From contig CAVSLA010000006.1 in the NCBI GenBank assembly GCA_963728825.1, positions 620,001 through 684,000 on the forward strand: a DNA stretch of 64,000 nucleotides, given 5' to 3'. Under the pieces are notes generated by a model. That model made no database searches. It was not told the DNA's origin and was given only the letters and a program-made list of their open reading frames with translations. Source of the DNA: CAVREM01 sp963728825 (GTDB taxonomy: Bacteria; Acidobacteriota; Vicinamibacteria; Vicinamibacterales; CAVVIG01). Positions 15,071 through 23,730 of the stretch are shown here, piece after piece; the stretch's first letter is position 1, and each line of letters starts with the position of its first letter. Both the position numbers and the translations under genes were made by a program.

Positions 15071-17083
15071 ATGGCCCGCGCCGCAAAGCTGCTCGTCATC
15101 GGCTGGGTAGCGGCGGCACTCGTGTTCGAGGTCTGGCTCCTCCGGAGTGCCTGGCCCGGACTGCCCGGCCTTGCCGTGCTGGGATTCCTTGCGGTCGTTG
15201 GTCTCGCAGCCTGGAACCTCCCGGCGGTTTCTCCCGTACTCGCCTTCGCCTATCTCTTTCCCACTCTTGCCCACCTGCAGATCGGGAACTACCACGCCCG
15301 ATATTCCGTGTTGTGGATGCTGCTGCTGTTCGGCGCCATCCTGCCGCGAAGCCTGAGAACCGCATGGCACCTGTCTGCCCGCTGGACCACAGCGCTGTCG
15401 GGCTGGGCTCTCGTGGTGATGGTCGGCGCCTCGATCATCGTCGCACGCGAGCTCGATTTCACGCCTGGCCTGATCGACGTGACAAGCGTCGCGAACACTC
15501 CGGGCGGCGGCTGGCCGGCGTTCGTGATCGGCTGGGTTCTGCACGTTGCGCTGATCGTGTTGCTCGGGATTCTCTGGTTCGACTGGACGATCGCGGCAGA
15601 CGATCGCGAGTTTCATCTGTTCGTGGTGGCGCCGCTGGCGGCCAGCTGTGCGGTCCTTTCGATCGTCGCCGGCTACCAGCTGTTCGTCGATCTCTCGTTC
15701 CTCAACCAGACGGTCTTCGCGAGCCTGGCGCGCGCCACCGGAACGATGCTCGATTCGAACGTCTGCGGCGCGATTGCTGCTCTGTGGACAGGAGGATTTC
15801 TCCTCTGGGCGGGCCGCCTTCAGGGGCGCTGGCGCTTCGTCGCAGTTGCCGGCAGCGTGGCGTCTTGGGTTGCGGTGTGGGCTTCAGGATCGCGGACCGC
15901 CTTCGTGGCGAGCGTCATCATCGTCCTGTTCAGCGCGATTGCCCTGGTCGGGCTGCGGCGCGAGCGGCCGCGCATCACGCCGGCAGGTGTCGGCCTTCTC
16001 GTATTGACGGCGGCCGGCGTGGCGCTGCTCGTGAACGCCGTCGACCTGACGGCCGTCGGCCCCGTTCAGCGGCTTTGGAACATGTTTCCATCCTTTGCTC
16101 CGGATGCCCTCCGAGCCGTCGCGTGGGAAGAGCTCTGGAACCGCAACCGGTATGGCGCCGCTTCCACCGCGATGATTCGAGAGTTTCCGTGGTTTGGCGT
16201 CGGTGTCGGGTCGTTTCAGACGCTCTTGACGGAGTTCAGCGCGCAGGCAGGTGGACCGCTCACGCCTGACAATGCTCAGAACTGGTACCGCCATCAGATC
16301 GCGGAGCTCGGACTCGTCGGCAGTCTGCCGTGGATCATGTGGCTCGTCGTGTTCGGATGGTTTCTCTTCAAGCCTCGAAAGGAATCAACCCCGGTCGTTT
16401 GGATCGCGCGCGGCGTCGTGCTGGCATTTGCGGTGATTTCGTTCGTTGGCATGCCCGGACAGGACACCTTCGTCGCGATTACGTTCTGGACGATGGCGGC
16501 GTGGTGTGTGAGGGTCGCGGGACCGCCCGCATACAGCCGTCCGACCGGCTCAAGTTGGGGGCTTGTGGCGGGGGTGTTAGCGGTGTTCGCCATCGGCACC
16601 ATTCACGCGGCCGTCAATGAGCTGCGTGTGCCCGCCCGGGCGAAACGGGCCGGGTGGGCCTATTCCTATGGATTCTATCCGCCTGAGGTGATCGACGGCC
16701 GGGAGGAGCGGTGGACGGGCCGCCGGGGCGTTGCGGTGATCCAGACTCCCACGCGCTGGGTGGCGGTCACCGCTCGCGTCGATCACCGCCTGATTCAACC
16801 TGGTTCAGCCAGCGTGGCCGGCGCGCGGGCATCGACCCGGCCAGTCGACATCAAGGTCTGGCTCGATGGGCAACTGATCGTCGACCGCAGGGTTACCGAC
16901 ACGGCGCCAATCATCGAGTATGTGCCGGTGACGGATCGTTGGGTGATGCTCGAGACGTGGGTCAGTCGCGCGTTACGCCCGAGAGAGGTCGGAATAGCAG
17001 ACGATCGCGAGCTCGGGATGCTTGTGAACTGGACGTTTGTCGAAGGTCGTCCTCAAGGCGCGACGGCGCCACCGATCCCCTGA
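15071..17083 (+). CDS. O-antigen ligase/polymerase family membrane protein with periplasmic C-terminus
   Basis: A 670-aa membrane protein with about twelve hydrophobic helices and the Wzy_C/WaaL core: S-G-S-R-T-A-F-V before a cytosolic loop, and a large periplasmic loop ending G-V-G-V-G-S-F followed by P-D-N-A-Q-N-W-Y-R-H-Q-I-A-E-L-G-L-V-G, where the His is the usual functional residue. After the last helix comes a soluble region of about 150 residues rich in beta strands, which is unusual for plain ligases and may bind glycan. It either polymerises repeat units or ligates glycan to an acceptor. ATG 15071. A second ligase family member lies at 39595, so one may act as polymerase and the other as ligase; which does what cannot be decided. 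Confidence 0.83.
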   Translation: MARAAKLLVIGWVAAALVFEVWLLRSAWPGLPGLAVLGFLAVVGLAAWNLPAVSPVLAFAYLFPTLAHLQIGNYHARYSVLWMLLLFGAILPRSLRTAWHLSARWTTALSGWALVVMVGASIIVARELDFTPGLIDVTSVANTPGGGWPAFVIGWVLHVALIVLLGILWFDWTIAADDREFHLFVVAPLAASCAVLSIVAGYQLFVDLSFLNQTVFASLARATGTMLDSNVCGAIAALWTGGFLLWAGRLQGRWRFVAVAGSVASWVAVWASGSRTAFVASVIIVLFSAIALVGLRRERPRITPAGVGLLVLTAAGVALLVNAVDLTAVGPVQRLWNMFPSFAPDALRAVAWEELWNRNRYGAASTAMIREFPWFGVGVGSFQTLLTEFSAQAGGPLTPDNAQNWYRHQIAELGLVGSLPWIMWLVVFGWFLFKPRKESTPVVWIARGVVLAFAVISFVGMPGQDTFVAITFWTMAAWCVRVAGPPAYSRPTGSSWGLVAGVLAVFAIGTIHAAVNELRVPARAKRAGWAYSYGFYPPEVIDGREERWTGRRGVAVIQTPTRWVAVTARVDHRLIQPGSASVAGARASTRPVDIKVWLDGQLIVDRRVTDTAPIIEYVPVTDRWVMLETWVSRALRPREVGIADDRELGMLVNWTFVEGRPQGATAPPIP

Positions 17084-17116
17084 TAGCCGCTCGCGCCAAG
17101 GCCTCTCGGGTTGTCT

Positions 17117-17572
17117 TTACTGGTAAATCAATTGAGCAAGCCGCGCGTCGCTGCGCCGTCGTCCGCCACGAGAAACACCCCGGCGATCGTGGGTTCCGAC
17201 ATCGCGGCGGTCTTTCGGTGGCAGGGGCGTCGTGAGGTAGCCTGCGAGGCTGCGGGAAACGACCGCGCGCGATTCGTAGAATGCGCCTAACTCCTGCGCC
17301 TCTCGCGCAAGCACCAGGTCCTCGTCGTCGCCATAGACGAGGATGCTGATCGGCCCGCCCGCCATCCTCGCGAGATATGCAAGGTGCAGCCCGTTGTACG
17401 CGTCCAGCCGGATGTTCGTCACCAGCCAGGTGTACGGCGTTGTCAGGAGCCGGTTTCTGGCGGTGGGCATCCCACAATCGGTGTCTATGACCCCCAGGTC
17501 CGCAGCAGCATCGTGCAACTGCAGGCGCAAGGCGGGTTCGGGTTCAACCATGAGGATTCGATTGGATGGCAC
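17117..17572 (-). CDS. Degenerate receiver-like protein (Asn at phospho-acceptor site)
   Basis: About 151 aa. The N-terminal two thirds resemble a CheY-type receiver: N-R-I-L-M-V-E-P-E-P at strand 1 and N-I-R-L-D-A-Y-N-G-L-H-L-A-Y-L-A-R around the phospho site. The acceptor Asp of the intact paralogue at 23359 (V-D-V-R-L-G-K-Y-N-G-L) is Asn here, and the acidic pair D-D is E-P. The C-terminus carries a basic tail with D-R-R-D-V, D-R-R-G-V and R-G-G-R-R, shared with the protein at 22833. Phosphorylation is therefore unlikely; a docking or titration role is inference. Start chosen is GTG 17572 (M-P-S-N-R-I-L-M-V-E-P); a TTG at 17590 is possible. Convergent with the ligase gene, divergent from the gene at 17720. 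Confidence 0.65.
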   Translation of the reverse strand: MPSNRILMVEPEPALRLQLHDAAADLGVIDTDCGMPTARNRLLTTPYTWLVTNIRLDAYNGLHLAYLARMAGGPISILVYGDDEDLVLAREAQELGAFYESRAVVSRSLAGYLTTPLPPKDRRDVGTHDRRGVSRGGRRRSDARLAQLIYQ

Positions 17573-17666
17573 GGCATACGAGCTGAGCAAGAGGGATGCC
17601 CAAATTTGTCACCTGCTTGAAGTTGCGTGCAAACGGGCCGTCTTGGGCAACCGACCGGAAATCCCC

Positions 17667-17695
17667 TTGACTTCAATGGGACCGTCGCGGATAGT
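17667..17695 (+). promoter_or_regulatory. Possible sigma-70-type promoter before the 17720 gene
   Basis: TTGACT (17667-17672), 17 bases, then GATAGT (17690-17695), 25 bases before ATG 17720. The -35 box is good; the -10 box is weak. It stands out against GC-rich surroundings. Confidence 0.35.
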
Positions 17696-17719
17696 CTTAG
17701 TTTTTCGTAAAGGCAACAG

Positions 17720-18148
17720 ATGACGACAGCAACTGGACGCCGTTCCCAGTCGGCGCTTGGTTGGGAAAAATCGTCCGCGATCGTCCCGCCCGAGGAGTTG
17801 AAGATTCTTCGATTGTGGCGGCCTAACGTCTTGATTCGTGGAGACAGCGAGTTCGCTGAGGCTGCGTTGGCGGCTCTTCGCAGCGGATTCCGCGCGCCGA
17901 TTGTGCAGTGGCGCGCCGGCGATTCGCCGGTGCCATCCGAGTCTCCCGCTACCCTGATTCTCGATGATGTTTCGGTGCTGTCACGTGCAGATCAGGAACG
18001 CCTGTTCGCCTGGCTCCAGCAGCACTACGCTGACGTTCAAGTGGTCGCGAGAACCTCCCGGCCGCTGCTGCCGCTGGTGCAGGATGGCGAGTTTCTCGCG
18101 CCGCTGTACTACGCGCTGAACGTGATCCATCTGGAGGTTCCCGAGTAA
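17720..18148 (+). CDS. Miniature degenerate sigma-54 activator-like protein
   Basis: A 142-aa protein that looks like a collapsed AAA+ sigma-54 activator. V-L-I-R-G-D-S-E-F-A-E-A-A-L takes the place of the Walker A strand (V-L-I-T-G-E-S-G-V-G-K-E in the neighbour at 25398). A-T-L-I-L-D-D-V-S-V-L resembles the Walker B strand. The end, D-G-E-F-L-A-P-L-Y-Y-A-L-N-V-I-H-L-E-V-P, closely follows G-x-F-R-E-D-L-F-Y-R-L-N-V-I-H-L-I-V-P-P of true activators. Walker A Gly-Lys, the GAFTGA loop, the arginine finger and DNA-binding domain are absent, so it cannot remodel RNA polymerase by itself. It may modulate the full-length activators 6-8 kb away. The start ATG 17720 is preceded by AAAGGCAAC as ribosome binding site. 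Assignment by eye, moderate. Confidence 0.6.
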   Translation: MTTATGRRSQSALGWEKSSAIVPPEELKILRLWRPNVLIRGDSEFAEAALAALRSGFRAPIVQWRAGDSPVPSESPATLILDDVSVLSRADQERLFAWLQQHYADVQVVARTSRPLLPLVQDGEFLAPLYYALNVIHLEVPE

Positions 18149-18504
18149 GTCCCTGCCCGTTTTTCTGCTCTACGCAGGAGTGATGTCTCCGGAAGCAGGG
18201 ATTTTGGTATAGATCACGAACAACGCCCGGCTCCGCACTGTTTCCCGCCCGCCCTTCGCGGCGCAGTGATTTTGGTATAGATCACGAACAACGCCGGGCT
18301 CCGCACTGGTTCCCTCACAGTCGCACGCATCACGATCATCTGAACGAACCGAATCTGTCGGGTGCCGGCAGAATTTTGCAATCTCGAAACTGTGTGCGCT
18401 GCAGATGAGCTGACCGCGAACGCGTGATTTCGGCAGCATTTCGACGATTTTCACATTACGAATTCGCACTGAGCACCCGGCGAGCCTAATGCAGTTCCCG
18501 CCGT
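18149..18504. other. 356-base gap before the BACON gene with a 41-base direct repeat
   Basis: No gene seen. It holds two copies of a 41-base unit beginning GATTTTGGTATAGATCACGA and ending GGCTCCGCACTG, at 18200-18240 and 18268-18308, 68 bases apart, each followed by TTCCC. Further on, CGGCAGAATTTTGCA (18366-18380) looks like a sigma-54 element one base too short. The gap is somewhat richer in A+T than the genes around it and likely carries the control region of the BACON gene. Confidence 0.55.
18200..18308 (+). repeat. Two 41-base direct repeats, 68-base period
   Basis: Units at 18200-18240 and 18268-18308 are nearly identical, differing only near GCCCGGC versus GCCGGGC. Both contain GGTATAGATCACGAACAACG. 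The spacing is 6.5 helical turns, so this could be a paired regulator site or a duplicated mobile fragment. Confidence 0.7.
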
Positions 18505-21500
18505 GTGGCCCTTCGGCGTCGGCTTGCTCCGACCGTCATCACTGCGTTTGCGCTGACGACTTTCTTACTCGCTTCCCGCGACGTCGCGGCGCAAACCGTC
18601 AACCCCACGACGGCGGAGTTTCAGCCCTCAGCGGATCACAACACCATCCTCTCCGGTGGCGGCGCGGCCGTCACGCGATACGATCTCGAGTTCTACAACG
18701 TTGGCGCCCCGAGTCCATTTCAAGTGGTACCGCTCGGCAAACCGACGCCAGCCGGGGACGGGTTCATCCGTCTGTTGCTGACCAGCGTCGTCACGTCGTT
18801 CCCGTCGCCCGGGATCACCTACGAGGCCAGAGTCACCGCGGTGGGACCAGGCGGGATCGGTCGCAGCACTCCGTCAAACACGTTCCTGTTCACGGGGCCC
18901 TGTTCGTACTCCGTGTCGCCACTGGCACCGGCCCTGGCCGCGGCTGGTGGCGCGGCGTCGGTTGCCATCTCGACGACCACCGGCTGCGCGTGGACGGCCG
19001 TCAGCAACGCCAGCTGGATGACTGTCTCCGCCGGGAGTACCGCGGGAACGGGTAACGCAACGGTCAACTACACCGCCACTGCCAACACGTCGACAACACC
19101 GCGCACCGGCACGCTGACCGTTGCCGGCCAGACAGTCACGGTCACGCAGGCGGGCGCGTGCGCGTTCACCGTGGCGCCGACCACACAGAGTGTCGTCGCC
19201 GGTGGCGCGGCGCACAGTGCGACCGTGACAACGACGAGCGGCTGCGCGTGGAACGCAACCAGCAATAACACCTGGCTCTCGATCAGCAGTGGCGGCAGCG
19301 GCACTGGCAACGGGACCGTCAACTATTCAGCCACGGCCAACACGTCGACGACGCTACGCACCGGAACGTTGACGATTGCCGGGCGGACGCTGACGGTGAC
19401 GCAGGCCGGCGCGTGCGCGTACACGATAGCGCCGACCACGCAGAGTGTGGTGGCCGGTGGCGCGGCGCACAGCGCAACGGTGACGACGACGAGCAGTTGC
19501 GCGTGGAACGCGACCAGCAATAACACCTGGCTCTCGATCAGCAGTGGCGGCAGCGGCACTGGCAATGGGACGGTCAATTATTCAGCCACGGCCAACACGT
19601 CGACGACACCGCGGACGGGGACGCTGACGATTGCCGGGCGGACGCTGACGGTGACGCAGGCCGGCGCGTGCGCGTACACGGTAGCGCCGACCACGCAGAG
19701 CGTGGTGGCCGGTGGCGCGGCGCATAGCGCGACGGTGACGACGACGAGCAGCTGCGCCTGGAACGCGACCAGCAACAATACCTGGCTGTCGGTGACGAGC
19801 GGCGGCAGCGGCACGGGCAACGGCACCGTCAACTATTCTGCTAGCACCAATAGCTCGACGACCCCTCGCACGGGCACGTTGACCATTGCCGGGCAGACGC
19901 TGACCGTAACGCAGGCAGGAGCGTGCGCGTACACCGTGTCGCCAACAACACAGAGCGTGGTGGCCGGTGGCGCGGCGCACAGCGCGACGGTGACGACGAC
20001 GAGCAGCTGCGCCTGGAACGCGACCAGCAACAACACCTGGCTGTCGGTGACAAGCGGCGGCAGCGGCACGGGCAACGGCACCGTCAACTATTCAGCGACG
20101 ACGAATACCTCGACGACACCGCGGACGGGCACGTTGACCATTGCCGGCCAGACGCTGACCGTAACACAGGCCGGCGCGTGCGCATATACGGTGTCGCCGA
20201 CGACGCAGAGCGTGGTGGCTGGCGGCGCGGCGCACAGCGCGACGGTGACGACGACGAGCAGCTGCGCGTGGAACGCGACCAGCAATAACACCTGGCTGTC
20301 GGTGACGAGCGGCGGGAGCGGCACGGGCAACGGGACCGTCAACTATTCTGCGACCACCAATACATCGACGACACCGCGCACGGGCACGTTGACCATTGCC
20401 GGGCAGACGCTGACCGTCACACAGGCCGGGGCGTGCGCATATACGGTATCGCCGACCACGCAGAGCGTGGTCGCCGGAGGCGCGGCACATAGCGCGACGG
20501 TGACGACGACGAGCAGCTGCGCCTGGAATGCCACCAGCAACAACGCCTGGCTGTCAGTGACCAGCGGTGGCAGCGGCACGGGCAACGGGACCGTCAACTA
20601 TTCTGCGACTACCAATACGTCGACGACGCCGCGGACCGGGCACGCTGACGATTGCCGGGCAGACGCTTGACCGTGACACAGGCGGGTGCGTGCGCATATA
20701 CGGTGTCGCCGACCACGCAGAGTGTGGTGGCCGGTGGCGCGGCGCACAGCGCGACGGTGACGACGACGAGTAGCTGCGCCTGGAACGCCACCAGCAACAA
20801 TCGCCTGGCTGTCGGTGACGAGCGGCGGCAGCGGCACCGGCAACGGGACCGTTAACTATTCGGTTACCACCAATACGTCGACGACACCACGGACGCGGGA
20901 CGTTGACGATTGCCGGGCAGACGCTGACGGTGACGCAGGCCGGGGCGTGCGCGTTCACCGTAGCGCCGACGACCCAGATCATGTTGGCGGGCGGCGGCGC
21001 CGCGAACGCAACGGTGACGACGACGAGCAGCTGCGCCTGGAACGCCACCAGCAACGATCCCTGGATCTCCGTGACCAGTGGCGGCAGCGGGACCGGCAAC
21101 GGCACGGTGACTTACGCCGTCACTGTGAACACGGCGACGACGCAGCGCTCAGGGACGTTGACGATTGCCGGCCAGACGCTGACCGTGACGCAGGCGGAGA
21201 CGTGCGCGTTCACCCTCGCACCGACGACGCAGAGCATCGTCGCCGGTGGCGGCGCGGCGACCGCAATGGTGACCACCACGAGCAGCTGTTCCTGGAACGC
21301 CACCAGCAACGATCCCTGGATCTCTGTGACCAGCGGCGGCAGCGGGACTGGCAACGGGACCGTCAATTACTCCGCCACGGCCAACACGTTGACGACCCCG
21401 CGCACCGGAACGCTGACCATTGCCGGGCGGACGTTGACGGTGACGCAAGCCGCGGCGTGTGCCTTTACCGTGTCGCCGACGACCGAGAGCATCGGGGCCG

Positions 21501-22765
21501 CTGGCGGTGCGGCGACCGCAACGGTGACGACCACCAGCGGTTGCGCCTGGAACGCGGCCAGCAACGATCCCTGGATCTCCGTGACCAGTGGCGGCAGTGG
21601 GACCGGCAGCGGGACCGTCGGCTACTCTGCGGCCTCCAATACATCGACGACATCACGGACCGGGACGTTGACCGTCGCCGGCCAGACAATCACCGTGACG
21701 CAGGCTGGCGCGTGCGGATACACAATTTCGCCGACGATTCAGACCCTGGGCGCCAGTGGAGGTCCGGCCACGGCGACCGTCACAACCGACAGCGGCTGCA
21801 GTTGGACGGCGACGAGCCATGCCGCCTGGATCTCGGTGACGAGCGGCGGCAGCGGCACCGGTAGCGGCACAGTGTTATATTCGGTCGCTGCACATACGGC
21901 TTCTGCTCCGCGGACTGGCAGCCTCACGATCGCCGGACAGACACTGACGGTGACCCAGGACGGTACGTGCGCTTACACCATCTCGCCGACCATCCAGAGT
22001 CTGTTCGGAAACGGTGGGACGGGCAGTACCACCGTTACGACGGCGGCCAGCTGTTCGTGGACGGCGGTCAGCAATGACGGTTGGATTACGGTCACGAGCG
22101 GTGACACCGGTACGGGACCAGGAACCGCCGGCTACTCTGTCGCAACGAACACGACCGGCAGCTCGCGCACGGGCACGTTGACCGTCGCCGGCCATGTCGT
22201 CACCGTGAATCAAAGCTCGTGTGCGTTCACGATCAATCCGACGACAGCCACACCGGGCCCGGCCGGCGGCCCGCAGTCGGTTGCCGTGTTCACTGCAGCG
22301 GGTTGTCCATGGACGTCGACCAGCAACGCGCCGTGGCTGACGATTAACAGCGGGTCCAGCGGCACTGGTGGCGGCAGCACCAGCTATACCACGGCACCGA
22401 ACTCCTCGACCTCGCCAAGGACCGGAACGCTCACGATCGCGGGCCGGACGCATACTGTGACCCAAGGCGCTGCCTGCAGCGTCTCGGTGTCGTCGACCAC
22501 GGCAACCCTGCCGCTGGCCGGAGGAGCCGGCAATGTCACCGTGACGGCATCGTCAAGCTGTTCGTGGACCGCCACGAGCACGGCGTCGTGGCTGACGATC
22601 ACCAGCGGAGCGAGCGGGACAGGAAACGGAGCGATCGCCTTCTCTGCCACGTCGACGTCGAGCACGCGCACTGCCTCGATCAACGTCGGCGGTCAGACCG
22701 TCACGGTCACGCAAGGTGGCACGCTGTCGGCGCCATCGGGGATGCGAATCGTGACGCAGCCCTGA
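18505..22765 (+). CDS. Exported BACON-repeat protein (about 15 repeats), four indels inside
   Basis: A secreted repeat protein of about 1418 aa after correction. GTG 18505 gives M-A-L-R-R-R-L-A-P-T and a signal peptide ending A-A-Q. A fibronectin-like segment follows (Y-E-A-R-V-T-A-V-G-P-G). Then come about 15 BACON-type repeats of 85 residues, each with C-A-[YF]-T-[VI]-[AS]-P at the start, C-A-W-N-A-T-S-N-N in the middle and G-T-L-T-I-A-G-Q-T-L-T-V-T-Q at the end. BACON domains are linked to carbohydrate or mucin binding and surface roles. Repeats 2-8 are near-identical at DNA level with a 255-base period. The frame is broken four times in 260 bases (near 20639, 20667, 20801, 20896), each by one extra base; frames rejoin perfectly. 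The C-terminus is A-P-S-G-M-R-I-V-T-Q-P. Each repeat has two Cys, a likely disulfide. Confidence 0.88.
19068..20900 (+). repeat. 255-base tandem repeat array inside the BACON gene
   Basis: About seven consecutive units of exactly 255 bases (boundaries near 19068, 19323, 19578, 19833, 20088, 20343, 20598), each one BACON domain, with only scattered differences. Earlier and later repeats are more diverged, so the central block arose by recent duplication. The array invites misassembly and length variation. Confidence 0.9.
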
Positions 22766-22776
22766 GGGCGGATAAA

Positions 22777-22814
22777 CACAAAGGACGCAAAGGACACAGA
22801 GGATCTGTGTCCTT
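22777..22814 (+). terminator. Hairpin after the BACON gene
   Basis: AAGGACACAG (22790-22799), loop AGGAT, CTGTGTCCTT (22805-22814): a perfect 10-base inverted repeat 25 bases after the stop codon. There is no clean U-run, only CCTTGGTGTTCTT. It lies between convergent genes. The left arm belongs to the ACACAAAGGACGCAAAGGAC repeat also found at 5761-5802 in inverse orientation. Confidence 0.5.
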
Positions 22815-22832
22815 GGTGTTCTTGAGTCGGCC

Positions 22833-23309
22833 TCAACGAATCGGAGCGGTGTGAAGGACCGACATGTCGGTCGTCCGCCGTCCGCCGCGAAACACACTAC
22901 GCCGATCGACGACTGTGACACCGCGTCGATCGCGGTCGGGCAGGTTCCCCTGAAGAAAGGCGGTGACGGCAACGAGCACGGACGATTGCCGCTCGAAGAA
23001 CGCTCCCGCCGACTGGATCTCCGCCGCCAGCATCCGATCGTTGGTGCCGTAGATCATCACCCGTGTGTCTGGCCGGTTATTCTTCGCGAGATAGGCGAGA
23101 TGGATGCCGTTGAACGCGGCCAGTCGGAGACTGGCGATCAGCACATGGGGTCGGCAGAGGAGCAACTCGTGGCGCGCTTCGAGGAACTCGGTCAAGGCGA
23201 CGCAGCGATAACCTGACGCCCCGACAATCGCCGCGAGCTGAGACACGAAGAGCGTGTCCGGGTCCACGACAAGCGCGCTCGCTGGCTGTTGAGCCGGCAA
23301 TCTGCGCAC
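22833..23309 (-). CDS. Degenerate receiver-like protein (Ser at phospho-acceptor site)
   Basis: A 158-aa paralogue of the protein at 17117. S-A-L-V-V-D-P-D-T-L-F is strand 1, and V-L-I-A-S-L-R-L-A-A-F-N-G-I-H-L-A-Y-L-A-K covers the phospho site with Ser where Asp is expected. M-I-Y-G-T-N-D-R and G-A-F-F-E match the paralogue's L-V-Y-G-D-D-E-D and G-A-F-Y-E. The C-terminal tail repeats the D-R-R-G-V, D-R-R-S-V, R-G-G-R-R pattern. GTG 23309 is the start; no nearby in-frame ATG exists. It is the last of three reverse-strand genes (activator 24879, receiver 23721, this one) with small gaps, so probably one operon. Likely a non-phosphorylated signalling module; function unknown. Confidence 0.68.
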   Translation of the reverse strand: MRRLPAQQPASALVVDPDTLFVSQLAAIVGASGYRCVALTEFLEARHELLLCRPHVLIASLRLAAFNGIHLAYLAKNNRPDTRVMIYGTNDRMLAAEIQSAGAFFERQSSVLVAVTAFLQGNLPDRDRRGVTVVDRRSVFRGGRRTTDMSVLHTAPIR

Positions 23310-23358
23310 ATCCTTACAGAGGAGGCGGCCGACGTCAACAATAAGACGAGCGTAGCTG

Positions 23359-23721
23359 CTACGCGGCTGCGAGATGCTCTCGAAGACTGGGGAACTCGAT
23401 CGGCTTCAGGAAGTACGCCGCTCCGGCTTCGGCCGCGGCGGCCCGCAAGACCGGGTCGTCGTAGCCAGACACGGCGACAACGACCATCTCCGGATGATTC
23501 TGCCTGGCCAGGTGAATCAGCTGGAGGCCGTTGTACTTTCCGAGGCGCACATCCACGATCAGAATATCGGCGGCCTTTTCGGTGAGAAAGGTCCGCGCGT
23601 CTTCAAACTGGCTGAACGGAAGCGGTTCGTATCCCCACGCCTTCAAGAGGTTCGCGAGCATACCCAGGACGCTTGGGTCGTCGTCCACTACTACGATCTG
23701 TCGGGACTTCCTTGGGGTCAT
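23359..23721 (-). CDS. Single-domain response regulator (CheY-like receiver)
   Basis: A 120-aa stand-alone receiver with all key residues: V-V-V-D-D-D-P-S at strand 1, phospho-acceptor Asp in I-V-D-V-R-L-G-K-Y-N-G-L-Q-L, the conserved Ser in V-A-V-S-G-Y-D-D, and Lys in Y-F-L-K-P-I. No output domain follows. The gene sits 9 bases after the stop of the sigma-54 activator at 23731-24879, whose product lacks a receiver, so the two may form a split NtrC-like pair; this is inferred from position. No histidine kinase is visible in the window. ATG 23721. Confidence 0.85.
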   Translation of the reverse strand: MTPRKSRQIVVVDDDPSVLGMLANLLKAWGYEPLPFSQFEDARTFLTEKAADILIVDVRLGKYNGLQLIHLARQNHPEMVVVAVSGYDDPVLRAAAAEAGAAYFLKPIEFPSLREHLAAA

Positions 23722-23730
23722 TGATTTTCT

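Noticed and set aside
18366..18380. Sigma-54-like CGGCAG-AATT-TTGCA upstream of the BACON gene
   Set aside because: GG and GC are 9 bases apart instead of 10. Not called as a promoter, though a missing T in the TTTT run could explain it.
18170..18469. 99-codon reverse-strand open frame before the BACON gene
   Set aside because: It covers the two direct repeats in different frames, so no consistent protein text; likely chance.
19068..20597. Series of 84-codon open frames on the reverse strand with a 255-base period
   Set aside because: They are shadows of the BACON repeats caused by codon bias; no independent start signals or homology.
19068..20900. Regular repeats as a possible CRISPR array
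   Set aside because: Units are 255 bases, coding and contiguous, with no short repeat-spacer structure and no cas genes.
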